The position numbers and the translations under genes are program-made. 64,000 nt of DNA from Cordilura impudica (Eukaryota; Arthropoda; Insecta; Diptera; Scathophagidae), in the NCBI GenBank assembly GCA_963682025.1, contig OY821520.1:1685001-1749000 (forward strand), given 5' to 3'. This document shows, in pieces, positions 46,846-60,206 of this stretch. Within the stretch, counting starts at the first letter, position 1; each line of letters begins with the position of its first letter. Below the pieces are notes generated by a model. That model searched no databases. It was not told the origin of the DNA and was given only the letters and a program-made list of their open reading frames with translations.

Positions 46846-47641
46846 AATCATCATAAGTGCATGTCCTGGCAAACAGATATTACATGTCAGGGAAACCTGT
46901 AACCGCTACGGGACGCGTCCCCAGGTGGCGGATAGGGGAATGCCTCCCAGATATGGGTGGTAAGATGGAAATGGAATACGCGTCGCAGACCAATAGGTAG
47001 CTGCATCTGTCTTACATTAAGCGGCAGCTAACAGCGTCTGTACTCCAAAAGGAGCGGCTGATTACATAGATGGAAAACTATAAACCCTGCAGAAGCAACG
47101 GGAAACCTTACAATTATGAATCAAAACAATGATACAAGGCCCTCATTCTCCAGAAATACGTGGGTGCTAAGAATCCCCGGATCTAAAGCAAATACAAACT
47201 CAATATCGAAACATGGAACGTACGAAGTCTATATGAATCTGGAAAATGAGCTAATACCGCATCTGAAATGAATAGGCTCAAAATTGATATGCTTGGTGTA
47301 TCTGAAACGTGCGGGCCAAGTAGTGGAGAAATTGACACCCAAAATGCAAGGATGTTTTATTCAGCCAACAAACCAGAAACCACGGAAGTGGCATTGGAAT
47401 AATATTATTCAAATCTATGCGCCAACTGCTGAAGAAAATAAGGAAGAGGTTGCAATTTTCTATAACGAAATTGAGGATCTGATAGAAACTACGAAACCTC
47501 ACGAAATAACTATCATCCAAGGAGTTTTCAACGCAAAAATAGGACATAACAGGACCATATGGATTGGGCGAACGAAACGAAAGAGGTAATAGACTGATCC
47601 AATTCTGCAAGAATTTAAAATTAATATAACGGAGACGCTCT

Positions 47642-49297
47642 TCTGTCTGACTGTATACCTGGTCCGCAGGGATCCATTTTGCGGACCATTTATTGGGAAT
47701 CAAATACGAATCCACTCTTGCTGAGACTGATGGTTGCATACAATGTGTGCGCAAATGCTGATGACTTGCTCGTCCTTATCGAAGGCCAGTTTCGTTCTGA
47801 GCTGGAGAGAAAGGGCGAGGTAGCCATGCAGATTTTCTGCGATTGGAGTAGACGATGATGTTGATGATGTTGCTGAAAGGCAAGTTATCGCTAAATCCAC
47901 CTTCAACTGTTAGGGTCAATGGCGTTAGCCTTAAGAATGTGACTGAGGTCAAATACTTGCGGATAACAATGCGTGAGCGTATGAGCTCTCGTTTCATCTC
48001 GAACATGTTAAGGCGAAGTTGACTGGTGTGGAATGACTAACTGGGGCATCAGCAGTACATAGAACACTCCATTTACCACGGAATATTTGTTGCTTGAGCA
48101 ATATATGGTTCGTCGGTGCGGTCCAGCGTGGTCACGACTGCCAGAGGAAAGCTGAAAATCATGTCATGTCAAATGGTAGTCTTTATCGCTTGTGTGCCTT
48201 GTTGTCGTATCGTCTTCACGGCGGCCTTATAGGTCTTGGTAGGTGTAGCCCCTCTTGACTTGGAGGTGATACGTAAAAGTATTGTCTACAGGATCATGAA
48301 GGGACAGCCATTGTTGCAAGACGATTGGGTGACTAATGAGGACATTAGTGGTAAGAGCTGGACGGAGTGCAAGGCACTCCTAAATGAGTGTTTTGTCTCC
48401 AGAATGAAAAACAAGTGGAACGGTAGTGACAATGGACGTGTTACATACACCTTCATTCGCGATGTAACATTCGTGGCGAAACGTCCAGACTTTTGTTTTA
48501 TTGCATTCTTGCATAGACCAGCCCTAGTTAATACGTCGGAGTGTGACTGTGGATCTTTTACCGAGGACTTGATTCATAATTTGAGCATATGCATGTTTTA
48601 CTCGGACATACGGGACCTAGATTCTCTAGGTGTCGTGCTAACGGACGATGGTTGTGATGTAAGTGGTGTGCTTGCGAATGATGAGAAAATGAGTCGTATG
48701 AATGTGTTTGCATGTGTGGTCTTCAGAAGAAGGCTTTCTTCGCACACGCATGTTTGCATTCACAGAATGTGCGCATCCGTGTGTACTCAAGACCTTCTAA
48801 AAGGGCTTAGTAGTGTACCTACACACCCACCTACGGGGTGAATGTTTGGATGTGGAACTGAGCCTTTCGAATGGCCACCACTCCATAGCTGTTGGGTGCT
48901 AAACTGGTAGTAACGTTGCTACGAAGTCTGACCGGAGGCTTAATATATATATATATCCTGGTACCATGGGCAGTCAGAAGCCCTTGGAATCACAGATTGC
49001 AGCCGACTTGTTGGGTACGGCCCTTAAGTGCGAGTATCGTGGTGGTTGTGGTCTAAACTATAATCGCGGGAAGAGCACAGCTCGATCTGGAGTTGCATTC
49101 AACCGGGCGCTATGACCCTCACACCAGCAGAAGTGTGTTAGGTAAGCCTCGGTTCCCCACCAAGGAGTGGGATTTGTTGCCCAAATACACAAATCTTGAA
49201 TTGGTACCTGAGTGTAGTTTTTCTACACAACAGGGTGGTGGTCGGCGCATATTGCAATCCAACGTACAGACCACCGGGAGGTTATGTCAACGAGACA
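47642..49297 (+). mobile_element. R1-clade LINE fragment, nested
   Basis: Inserted between TLF and YSHKI of the surrounding LINE. It has late reverse transcriptase (PQGSI, ANADDLLVLIEGQFRSELER, then in shifted frames a sequence like VRVNGVSLKNVTEVKYLRIT) and the R1 C-terminus. The 3' untranslated region runs to about 49297. It lacks the front of R1. R1 elements normally sit in 28S rDNA; no rDNA is seen here. Confidence 0.78.
48236..48841 (+). pseudogene. R1-type ORF2 C-terminal domain
   Basis: 201 open codons: GVAPLDLEVIRKSIVYRIMK, DDWVTNEDISGKSWTECKAL, WNGSDNGRVTYTFIRDVTF, AFLHRPALVNTSECDCG and GCDVSGVLANDEKMSRMNVF. This pattern is the C-terminus of R1-clade LINEs, including the Cys-rich ECDCG position. 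It is separated from the reverse transcriptase by stops, hence a fragment. Confidence 0.8.
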
Positions 49298-50403
49298 GGT
49301 ACTCACATAAAATACAAGAGACTTCTGTATACCTGGAAATCCCCCAGGATAGATTGGGAAACATAGTACGAAATCAAATCGACCATAAATTGATAAGCCA
49401 GCGCTATTGCTCATCCATAAAGAAAACATCAACTTACACAGGAGCAGACGTACCGTATCTCCTAATGGCAAACTTAGGAACAAAACTCTCCACTGTTATT
49501 AAGAGAAAGTTTCATAAGAAGTTAAATACGGAAAGGCTTGATGATCTAGTTATCAGAGCAAATATAAAGGAATGCACAAATTTAGAACTAAAAGGTTAAG
49601 CATACGCTTAAGTCAATTACGCAAAATAGTCTAGGAATCAACAAAACGCCCAAAAAAAAAAAAACGAATAGATGACGAATGAAATAGTGCAACTAATGGA
49701 GAACTTCGCAAACATAAAAATTTAAATTTTGAGCTATATCATGAAATATTACAATGGCAATGGCAAAAGGGATATTACAATGGCAATGCGCGTAGCCAAG
49801 AATGAACACCTTAGTGGACAATGCTTGGAGATCGAAATACTACAAAATTTACATGAAGATTATAATTTACACAAAAAATTAAAAGAAGCGGCCGGAATAT
49901 ACAGAAAGCACACACCTAGTATTTTATATAACAATAACAATGAAGCTGTATTTGATATTGAGGAAAACAAGAATATTTGGAAAGGTATATAGAACAAGTT
50001 TCTTCGGACAGCGGTCGCATAGTTTTTGAAACACAGACAGATTTGCCACTTACAGGAACTTCAATAACGAAACATGAAATAGAATCCGCCATAATATCAC
50101 TGAAAGATGAAAAATCCATTGGTCCTGATGATGTTCCTTCTGAAGTACTAAAACTGATAGATACGGATAATATTTACCTACTAGTTAACAAAGTTGTTTA
50201 ACGATATTCATGATACAGAACAATATCCGCAAGACTGGTTAAAATCTACATTTATAACCATACCCAAGAAAAACTAGTAATGACTCCAGATTTATAAGTT
50301 TAATGAGCCATGCCCTGAAAATATTTCTAAGAGTAATTCACTCGAGAATAGAAGGAGAACCTGTAATAAAAAAAAATTAAAAGAAAAAATCGGTGATTGG
50401 TAC

Positions 50404-51240
50404 TATAAAAATAGGCCGTCTCGCAAGTGTTTCGAAGAGTTGTTTAGTATTTTAGTTGAAGAAAAGTTATGTTTCAAAGCAATTTCTCAATGTAAGTATT
50501 AACTAAAAATGTACATAATTTGCTCTAATAAATAACGACTTTACAGATATGAAGGAAGGAAGGTTACTGCGAAGATTGTTCCAACCTCAAATAACTGTTT
50601 GAAGAAATATTTAAGGAAGTAAACAGTAAGATATTCCAAAAGTAAAATATGTACAAAGCTTAAATTAATTAATATTTACATAATTTTCAGATTTAGCTAC
50701 TAATTTCACCTTGCTTATTCTTTAACATATTTAATTACAGATATTTATTGTCAAGCAAAATGATGTTATAATGAAGTTTTGACTGAAAGGGTTCTTCACC
50801 AAGAAGTAACAAACAATAACGTGCGCACAGCTAAACAACACAATTAGTGAGGACAATCATGAACTTTATGTAGGTTTTCAAAATTTTATTTCACAAATTT
50901 TATACCTCCCTAATATACTAATAGACTTTAACATATGTATTAATATTATATTTCAAATAATTCCACGATTTAATGCTTTGTACAGGTTAATATGATGAAG
51001 TCATTGTTAAAAGGACGCCTGTCAAAAACTTTAACAGAAATTAATATGGATGGAATCCATGGCAAGAAGAGACTAAGGGACTTCAAAGTTTTCTTCCAAG
51101 CTTTAACGGGTAACCTATATATTAAAAACATATTGATTTCACATAATATAGGACATTTATATTTTAAACAGATGTCTGTCGATCGCGTGGCTCTAATGAG
51201 GTGGAAAACGACATCAGAGATGCTCTAAGAGTCATTAAAA
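50404..51240 (+). other. candidate small spliced transcription unit
   Basis: A TATA box (TATAAAAATA, 50404-50413) is followed by an ATG at 50469, a GTAAGT donor at 50492 and an acceptor ttacag ending at 50546 (55-base intron). The spliced frame is MFQSNFSIYEGRKVTAKIVP then TSNNCLKKYLRK, stop. Further donor/acceptor-like pairs surround an open stretch beginning MMKSLLKGRLSKTLTEINMD (50992) and another at MSVDRVALMRWKTT. I recognise no family; it may be a decayed gene or chance. Confidence 0.3.
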
Positions 51241-51283
51241 AACGGCATATAAATGCTGAATGCGTTATTAATAAAAAAAAAAA

Positions 51284-51657
51284 TCATGTGAGTCCGATCA
51301 CAGGGAAGATGTGTAAACATCTAGTAATTAAAGATTTTTTAATGTAATTTTTTAAAATCAAACAGAAAGCGTCATCTATGTATCACTTATAGCAAAAACT
51401 GTTTCAGCTAATTCAACAACCATTTGCTGTAAAACGTTAAAAATATCCCAATATAAACGTATATAAGTGATACATAGATGACGCTTTTAAAAAAGTAGCA
51501 TAAAACAACAATGTTATATCATAATTTTTTCACCAATCCAATCATAAGTCACACGGCATTATCTGCTTCAGCTCACACCGATATGAGTTACGCTGTTTTT
51601 GTGATTGTATTGTGAAATAGAAATTTACCCCCCTGCGCGTATAGATGTTTACACATC
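51284..51657 (-). mobile_element. family-H element copy 5, compact form
   Basis: Reverse orientation, 374 bp, without the long microsatellite. It begins tcatgtgagtccgatcacag, has agatgtgtaaacatctagta, and ends gatgtttacacatc. It contains the gtgatacatagatgacgctt block twice. It shows what the element looks like before core expansion. Confidence 0.85.
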
Positions 51658-52696
51658 AAAAAAATGAAATGTTAAATTCGGCTATGCCGAACCTCTGCTA
51701 CCCTCTACCTTAGTTTTACGTTTCTACATATTTCACCAATTATTTATAACAAATGTAAAGAAAATATTTGAAAAAGTACACAATTTGATAAACTTAATAC
51801 TAAATTTTGTGTTATTTTCACACAATTAAATATCTTTTAGGGGTTCTACTTTTGACTAAAGTAAAGACTATTATAAGCTAACTACTATTTGATTTTAATT
51901 AGGTCAACTTATAGCCAACTACAATATATAAAATATAACTATAAATTAACTAACTTTAAGTTAGTTGAAAAGTCATGCAGAGTCGGACAATTGACTACCG
52001 CTTAGGACATCGCAATGTTAAAATAGTCAGTTTGCTTTATTGAAAATAATCCAAGTATCAACCACCACTAGTTGCGTAATAGTTAGATATAACTGCATCA
52101 AAAGTTAGTTGAGTTGCCGGCAGGGATGTAATTATATGTAGTTGTATTGGTCGCCAACATTCGTATGACTAATTAGCAACTAAAGAAGAAGATAAGTATA
52201 TGGTTGAATCTATTTCTGATTGGAGTTTTCTTAATGGTAGAAAAATTTGAAACAATTTGCATTAACAATTGAAATCAATATAAAAAAAGCATTTGCTACT
52301 ACATCAGTCCTTGTACCAAAAAATTTACTTGCATTTACAACAATTATTTCCAATGAAATCCTCAATTAGCACGTGATCTTAATAAATTATTTTCATGTAC
52401 GACGTAGTGTTGAATATTTTTTCTACTGTATACTAAAATATTTTTGTTAGTATCATAGAATAGAATAGAATAATAATGTTTAAAATTTTTAAATTCTCTT
52501 GCAAATCAATTTAATCATCATAGATTTATTTAAGTTGCCACAATGTGTTCAGATAATTTGTTTATTGACAATTTTAAAATATAAGTGCACATTTTGCATG
52601 TATATATATTTCTCTTAAACACATAATGGAAACATTATAAATTTTCTTCGATATGTGGGTCACGTTGAAAGGAAAATTCATGAACATTAAAATAAA
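51658..52696. other. intergenic/intron sequence, nothing recognised
   Basis: AT-rich DNA with no gene. Confidence 0.5.
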
Positions 52697-53475
52697 ACAA
52701 GTAAGAAAATTATAGCCGGTTTAGACCGACTATACGATACCCTATACCATGCGTTTAGAGACCCTATCTCTTAGGCCCAACTAACTGGATATAGAAAATA
52801 AGCATAAACCAAATTTGAGTGGGGTTTTTATTATTTTTTTTGGCTGCAGATATGAAAAAGTTCATATCGGATGCTATATCTATATGGGGACTAGGCCCAA
52901 AAATGGACCGATCCTGACCATGTTTGGTAACGTCTCTTGTATTTTGCAAAAATATATACAAACAAAAATTGAGAAGAATCAGTGCAATATTTTTGTTTTT
53001 TGATAGATTTAAGTGAAGAGCGGTAAGCAGCTCTATATGGGGCATATGCCTAAGAGGGATCATTTTTTGACTACTCATTAATGAATGTAATAAATGCATA
53101 CAAACTCAATTTGAGTAAGATCTATATGACAATTTGGATCTTATGCCAATTTATCTCGATTTCACAGGGGTCATTTGTATGGGGGCTAGGTCTGAACATG
53201 GAGCGATTCTCACCAATTTCAATAGAGTTCATCCTATGGCCGATAAAAGCTAATATACCAAGTTTTATCAAAATATATTCATATTTGCGACCTGCAGTTT
53301 GATTCAAGGTTTACATGGACACACAGACGGACGGACGGACATAGTTAAATTGAATGAGATAGTGATTTTAATTCGATCGGTATAAAAACGATGGGTCTAG
53401 GTCAAATATTTTGGGTAGTTACAAACAGCGGCACAAAGTCATTATACCCAAACCACATAGTGGTATATGGTATAA
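52697..53475 (+). mobile_element. family-P repeat copy 3
   Basis: Starts acaagtaagaaaattatag with the TCTAGA-type hairpin altered to TTTAGA, contains the GGAC tetranucleotide run near 53325, and ends accacatagtggtatatgg. About 779 bp. Confidence 0.9.
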
Positions 53476-54890
53476 ATACTAATTGAGGCCGTCACGCTGT
53501 GTGGCCCACACAGTAAAATAAACCTACTAGAATATGTAGATCTCAGGTCTCAAAAGATTCTTTATTATTGAACTGTGAATGTTCCAGAAATTTAATCTAT
53601 ATGACTTTTTAAGCTGCACAATATTTTATGGCATCGTAAAAAATATAAAACAAAACGAAACGTGCGCTTATGTGGACAAACTCACGTAAAATTTCAATAT
53701 TTCGAATACTTATCATAGTGCACTTAATATTATTGTGCTCTATAGATTACGTGTCATTCAGTTGTGTTTTCTGTTCAATTTCTAGGTTATGTACTGCATG
53801 TGCATTTTATTGATGATGCTAGTTTTTTTTCTGTTCTCTCCCTACTTCTTTAGCTTCAATAAAATTTTATGTACAAATATGCATACTTCTACAGTCAGTT
53901 TGTATAAATTGAACAAGGAGCCAAAACATGAAATTTAAAATAATTTCTTAATAATGTTTCAATGCACTGCTGGTAAATAGTACTTAAATGGTTCGTTTTT
54001 AAAAAATATTTAAAGAAATATATATGTGTATATGTATATGCACTTTAGATTGACTCATTTTTTATGGGACCAAAAAAGTATTTGATAAACCAAAATATTT
54101 ACATGAAAATTGTTTGCCTTAATGCAGAAATACTTCATTCTCTATTCCATATTTTTTATGGAAAATGGTAGAAAGTTGTTTCAAAGGAATATTCATCGTT
54201 GTAAAACGGCGTCCACAAAAATGCTATTGATGCAAACTAGCAGATTCCAGTCCTCGAAGTTCGAGTGCAAATTCTAGGAAATTGTATTTTTTCATTATAT
54301 AAAGACCCTAAAAGTATGCTAATCAATTATAGCCAATTCGCAAATCGACACAAAAAACAAACTCATTTTTATTACAAACACATTAACAAATATAATAAAC
54401 ACACACATAGCATTGTATAACTTTATGTATGTGTTAGTAGCAACTTTAAATGCAATTTACTCAAAATAAAGGAAAAAATTTAAAAATCTGTAAATCTGCA
54501 AAACGGCTAAAAAGAAATAGCTTTGGTCAAAATCAGGATATAACGGTAGAACAAAACATCGGTCACAAGAAATCGCCTAGCTTATTAATATTATAGACTT
54601 AGTATAAAAATAAAATTTTTCTAAAAACACTACAAAAATAATAATTGAAGAAGGAACATTGAAGGAAAAATGCAATTGCAAAAATTTTTTTTTCAAAATA
54701 TTTTTTTTTTTTTTTTTAATTTTGTGTTAAGAATACAGTTATCTAGTATAACTTTAGACTTAAGAATGACTTCAGATGTGAAACGGAGAAAATATTTGCG
54801 TATCAAAATGTAAGTGAACCATACAAATATGGCTATATATGTTAAGAAAATGTCATAGTTTTTCTTTATAAAATATATAATTATTTATTT
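53476..54890. other. unassigned AT-rich sequence
   Basis: No gene, RNA or recognisable repeat beyond poly-A/T runs (for example near 54690-54720). Confidence 0.5.
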
Positions 54891-55440
54891 AGTTTTAATT
54901 TAAACTTTTCTTTACTTATTTTTTCAAATGTTACTTTGACTCTTAAGTATTTCACTTTTGACTCCTTATAGAGAACTTTTATTCAGCTTTAAGTATTTTT
55001 ACTTTATTTTCACAATTTTTATTCACTTAACTTTTCTTATACTTATTTTTGCAAATGCCACTTCGTGTGTGCTTGACAGGCTTCGGCATAACGCACAAAC
55101 AGTTTTCTCGTTATTGGATTACTAAGGAGCCTGTCAAGGCTTGACTCAAATTTCACCGTGAGGACCTTTCAGGGACCCTGCTCGGGCGCCAATTAAGAAA
55201 ACGTTGTAGATTTCCTTTAAAAAATATTGCTGAGTGTTTGTTTAGAAACACACAACGTCATTATTACTTCGCGTTAAAATACTGAGTGAATAATGAGCTT
55301 AAACTACCCTAACTGCCAAGCGCAGATTTGAGCTTAACTTCAACATCGATGTGTCAGCATGTGAACCAAGCTGCTTTTCGGAATGTATCTTTAATGTGAA
55401 ATTATTTTAATTTTGTTTTCCAATGTTTATTGTGTTAACT
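54891..55440 (-). mobile_element. gypsy-like LTR with primer-binding site and leader
   Basis: Read on the minus strand, a 250-bp LTR (55191-55440) begins AGTTAACACAATAAACATTG and ends TTTTCTTAATT, the AGTTA...AATT style of fly gypsy LTRs. TGGCGCCCGAGCAGGG directly follows, complementary to the 3' end of tRNA-Lys, the usual primer. The leader continues leftward, but no gag or pol frame or second LTR follows, so this is a remnant. Confidence 0.7.
55174..55191 (-). other. tRNA-Lys-type primer-binding site
   Basis: TGGCGCCCGAGCAGGG immediately inside the LTR; it differs from the common TGGCGCCCGAACAGGG by one base. Confidence 0.75.
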
Positions 55441-56700
55441 TATATACCAACGTCCTTTGGGAGCAAAGTTGTATCGTAAAGTTACTGGTTCGCCAGTGAC
55501 GGTTGATACTTCGCCCATGCCTATAACCTACCTCTCGGGCAACGCTAGGCAAAGGCAGTTAATTCTGGTTATTATTCCTAGCGGCTAAAGGTTAAGGTCA
55601 GGTCCACCAAGTACTATTCTATTTGGGGAATAACTTGGTAGCTGCTAGTATGGGGCCAGACTGGCAACGAAGCCTTACCTGAGGCTATAAATAGGTACCA
55701 CGGGTGAGCTATTAAGCCCAAGGTTACCTCACAGCGTCATCAAAGTCAAAGGCAACACAAGCAAAAACATAAAACTGGAGGTGCCAAAACCTACCAGATG
55801 AAATGGTTGCCACATTGTATAATTGTGTTGGTGTCCCAAGATGTAATGTTGGTAAGAAGATACATGAGCGAAAAGGAGGCCGGAAGTGGTTGCGTCAGTT
55901 GTCCAGACAAGATACCATGACGGAGGAATTTAAGCAAGAGTGTGGGTCGAAGACGAGTCAAAAGCGTTTGAGGCAGGTGCAGTCGGATACCAGTTGAAAA
56001 GCGAAGTACCGAAAGTTGACGTAAGCATCACCTAGCATGATGACGCCGATTAGTAAGTTCGGAGCGTAGTAGACGGATGAAGGCATTAGTCGAAAAATTC
56101 GAAGCTGTGAATGGATGAGCTAGTACCAGTCCTTGAAAAGATGGCTATTACAGTAGAATAAGTAGGCAAGAGGGTCGGATGGAAGACGAGTCCAAGAGCG
56201 CTTGAGTCGTTTTACAATACAGTGTTTCGCGGATGAGACGGAAATCGGTTGAAAAGTTGGTACCGAAACTTGTACATATCAGGGCCACCTGATAATAACA
56301 TCTAGTAAGAATGAACGTAGTAGACAAATGTGCGGTTATCGAAGGCATGTATTTTTGCAAGTGGTGCTGGTGACTGACAACAACGTGTTGTACCCTCAAA
56401 TAGCTTTTTTGGGAACGGCCCCTAGGGGAGTTTCGTGGTGGCTGTGGTAGCCCAAAATCGCGGGAAGAACACAGTTCCATGTGGAGTTGATTCAACCGGG
56501 TTATACGACCCATAGAGTAGAAGGCTTTTGGATCGGGCCAGCTCAATAGCAAAGGGAGAAGAGTGTGCCAAAAAAACTCTCCTAGCTTGCTACCATCTAA
56601 GGAAGGGGCGCTGGAGAACGCCTTGTATCTCACCTAGTGCTTATAACACCGTATGGTTAAATCGACAAGATAGGCACGCACGTAAAACCAATATGAATTA
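55441..56700 (+). mobile_element. R1-related LINE remnant
   Basis: The part at 56410-56520 (ggcccctaggggag, cgtggtggctgtggt, aatcgcgggaagaacacag, gattcaaccgggtta) matches the R1 3' untranslated segment at 49015-49120. The GC content is far above the surroundings. No intact frame; the left part (55441-56150) is of similar composition and may belong to the same element. Confidence 0.5.
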
Positions 56701-57084
56701 TACCAACGGCCTTAAAGCTAGTTTAACTCTGATAAGTAACTATCTTTCAAGTACCGAAAACATAAGTAATTATACATTTTTGATACTACCCAATCCTTCA
56801 TAATCACTATGGAAGGAGCGATGAGTATCACAATTACATATATGTAGGTACAGACATATCTTAAAATGGTGCTTTGCAGATTTATACACGCAATATCTGT
56901 CACATAAAATTTTACGATTTCTATCCAAATTTCCACCAACCGTAGAAAATTTTTGCAGGCACGTTGCCAGATGCTTTCAATGGTTTTGCTTAAAACATTT
57001 CAGAGATAAAGAGAAAATAATTATTAACAGAATTTAGTTTGTAGTTGTATACAAATATTTGTTATTTATTTCTGGTTTCCTCTT
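56701..57084. other. unassigned sequence
   Basis: AT-rich DNA with no recognised feature. Confidence 0.5.
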
Positions 57085-57853
57085 TATACCCTATATTACT
57101 ATGTGGTTTGGGTATAATGACTTTGTGCTGCTGTTTGTAACTACAAAAAATATTTGACCTAGACCCATCTTTTATTATACTGATCGACTCAGAATCACTT
57201 CCTGAGTCGATTTAGCAATGTCCGTCCGTCCGTCCGTCCGTCTGTGTGTCCACGTAAAGCTTGTAATCAAACTACAGGTCGCAGATATGAATATATTTTG
57301 ATGAAATTTGGTGTGTAAGCTTTCGTCGGCCATAGCATGAAAGCTGTTGAAATTGGTGAAATTCGGTCCATGTTCAGACCTTACAAATGACCCCTATGAA
57401 ACCGACATGAAGTGACATAAGATCCAAATTATAATATAGATCTCAGTCAAATTGGGTTTGTATGTGTTTATTATATCCATTAATCAGTAATCCAAAAATA
57501 ATCACTATAGGACAATTCTTAGTCATAGGTCCATATAAGCTGCTTCCCGATCTTCACTTAAATCTATCAAAAAACAAAAACATTGCACAGATTTTTCTTA
57601 AATTTGGTTTGTATATATTTTTTCAAAATATAAGTGACTTTACCTAATATGGTCAAGATCGGCCCGTTTTTCGACCTAGTCCCCATATAAATATAGCACC
57701 CGATATGAACTTTTTCATATTTGCAGCAAAAAAATTAATAACAATGCCACTCAAATTTGGTTTATGCTTATTTTCTATATCGAATTAGTTGGACCGAAAG
57801 ATAGGGTCTCTAAACCATGATATGGGTATCATATGGTCGGTCTAGACCGACTT
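57085..57853 (-). mobile_element. family-P repeat copy 4
   Basis: Starts taccctatattactatgtgg, has the GTCC tetranucleotide run near 57222 and ends ggtcggtctagaccgactta. The palindrome arm is slightly damaged and the terminal ttcttacttgtt is lost. Confidence 0.88.
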
Positions 57854-59865
57854 ATTTGCTTTTCGATGTTGTAGCGGTTTTTTGTTTTTAAAAACTTATT
57901 TTGTTAGAACAAATAATTTCAAAGACAAACGAAACCAAATTTTATTTTTTTAACTTTCCTTATATTTCATTTATAATTTTAATGAATTTAGTACTCGTAT
58001 TTTCTCTGTAGTTGGTTTTATAAACTTTTGTTTAAAATAAAAAAGTTCGTTCAATTGTCTTCAATCAATTTAATTCCAATTCCAACTACAACACAAACCT
58101 AAAGAAATTTCGTTAAAAACAATTAAAATCTATTATCAATACTTGCCAACACACAAGAGCAGGTGGATAAACAAATATTGGAGCAGCATTTATATCTTAA
58201 AAGGAAATCTTTTGTTGTGTTGTAGCAAACAGCATGGCGTAGTAATGCGCTGGCATCAATATACAAATTACATCACATTATCATAATCTTCGTCGTACAT
58301 TTACACTCAAAAAAATGTAATCATTAAAATCAACTGAAACTGTATATTTTTTTACACAACAGAAATTGTTAACTTTCCATATAAATAAATTATGACTTTT
58401 AAAATGTCATTCACCATATTTGTTAAATGTACAACATTAAGTTACTGATAATTATTCTGAGTGTATAAAAATGTACACAGCGTTATCGTGATGAGATTAT
58501 GACATGATTATAGCTTGTCAATCAGTCTTAAATTTTTGAAAATGCAAAATTATATTTGTCAAACGATTCTTCATTCAATAAAGATGTCAACAATATATTT
58601 GTAACTTTCAGTGGCAATAATCATCTTCCGAAAGGTCTATTTAGTTTATAATTTTTGTGACGCAAAAGTCCGTTAACGGAATATTTTACTGTGACTTCAA
58701 CACACTGACAAGCTGGGCGAAAATGAAGGAAATTTATATAATTTCGTTAAATAACAAAGTATAATTTCCTCATGCTTGTACTCGTATATAGAAAGGATGT
58801 GCTAGACGACGACGTTAAGGCTTTAACACCACCTGCTTAATTGTCTATTGTTGGTTGAAATGACATGTTGACATGTCTGTGCATGCATACAGTATACGTG
58901 GCAGTGTGTATATGTGCACGTACTATGTGTATAACTTAACAAAATTTCTTATTCGACTTGACATGTGTCTCTGTGATTGTGAATGTGTGTATCCTATTAG
59001 ATTACCGGCTACACCCAAACCCAAACCCAAACCTATAAAACATATCGCCCTATAGTTAGTTAATTATCCCCTTTTTATTATTTTATTATTTCTTATGTAA
59101 GTAGGTGTGTGTTTGTGTTTATAAGTTCACGACCTCATACATTTAACACTCACTTAAAGATACATACGAGTTCGTTTTACAACGGTGAGGGGAACAGGAT
59201 ACGTTTAATGTTTCAAGCTTTTGCGTGGATTTGTCAATTGTGAGTTTATTGTTAATAAATTGAGTTTGAGTGTCATGGTCCTCTTTTTCTTATGTGTTCT
59301 TAGTTATTGAAAGTAAATGTCACGTTTATGTGACGTGCCAGTAACTAACTTAACTCTATCAAGTTGAAAGATGTTTATCGACATTCACATGTACCATATA
59401 TAAATAAGTATGTACAAGTATATGTACACACTTAAATGTTGCATGCATAAAGCAAGAGTGTATTCATAAAGTAACTTTGACTTGATATTGTTTGAGAACA
59501 AATTAAGTGTAGTTGTTCTTATTATAACAAATAATTTTAAAATCAAATTTAATGGAGTTTACAAAAGGGTTAAAAAAATTATGGTCCTATTAAACTAAAA
59601 ATTAAACTCTTAGGTCAAATGGATTGGGTCAGATTTTAGAACGGAATGTATGTTTAGGGATTTCCTTTTTCAACTAATCGATATTTTGGACAACATTATA
59701 TTTTGGGCGATATAAAAAAGAGTTTTTGTTGTGCGACAATCTCGATAATCTCCCACCGAGTTTAGTTGAAGTATTTATATGTTTCTTGAAGATATTTTCC
59801 AATATTCACAAAAAGTGATAAGTGGTTGGAATTGCCAGCTATGAATCCTACCGAGTTTTTTTTTT
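57854..59865. other. unassigned sequence with a possible small MITE
   Basis: Mostly AT-rich DNA without genes. Bases about 58299-58470 have inverted ends (tttacactcaaaaaaatgta and ctgagtgtataaaaatgtac) and may be a 170-bp MITE. Confidence 0.4.
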
Positions 59866-60206
59866 GATGTGTAAACATCTATACGCGCAGGGGAGTAAAT
59901 TTCGATTTCACAATACAATCACAAAAACAGCGTAACACAAATCGGTGAGAGCTGTAACTCAAATCGGTGTGTTACTTATGATTGTATTGGTGAAAAAATT
60001 ATGATATAAAATTGTATGTATCACTTATATACGTTTATAATGAGATATTTTTAACGTTTTACAGCAAAGGGTTGTTGAATTAGCTGAAACAGTTTTCGCT
60101 ATAAGTGATACATAGATGACGCATTCTGTTTGATTTTAAAAAATGACATAAAAAATCTTTAGTTACTAGATGTTTACACATCTCCCCTGTGATCGGACTC
60201 ACATGA
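59866..60206 (+). mobile_element. family-H element copy 6, compact form
   Basis: 341 bp, starting gatgtgtaaacatctatacg and gcaggggag, ending ctagatgtttacacatctcc and gatcggactcacatga. No microsatellite core; it has the acgttttacagcaaagggtt interior also found in copy 5. Copy 7 follows after nine bases in the same orientation. Confidence 0.88.

Larger units (their letters stand above)
46850..50375 (+). mobile_element. non-LTR retrotransposon (RTE/CR1-like), interrupted by R1
   Basis: The left part encodes endonuclease pieces: NIETWNVRSLYESGK (47200-47246), RLKIDMLGVSETCG, NIIQIYAPTAEENKEE and GVFNAKIGHN (a GDFNA motif with Asp changed to Val). The right part resumes with YSHKIQETSVYLEIPQDR, RNQIDHKLISQRYCSSIKKT and the start of reverse transcriptase, SITKHEIESAIISLKDEKSI then GPDDVPSEVLK (50068-50150). 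It is truncated soon after. Clade uncertain. Confidence 0.75.
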
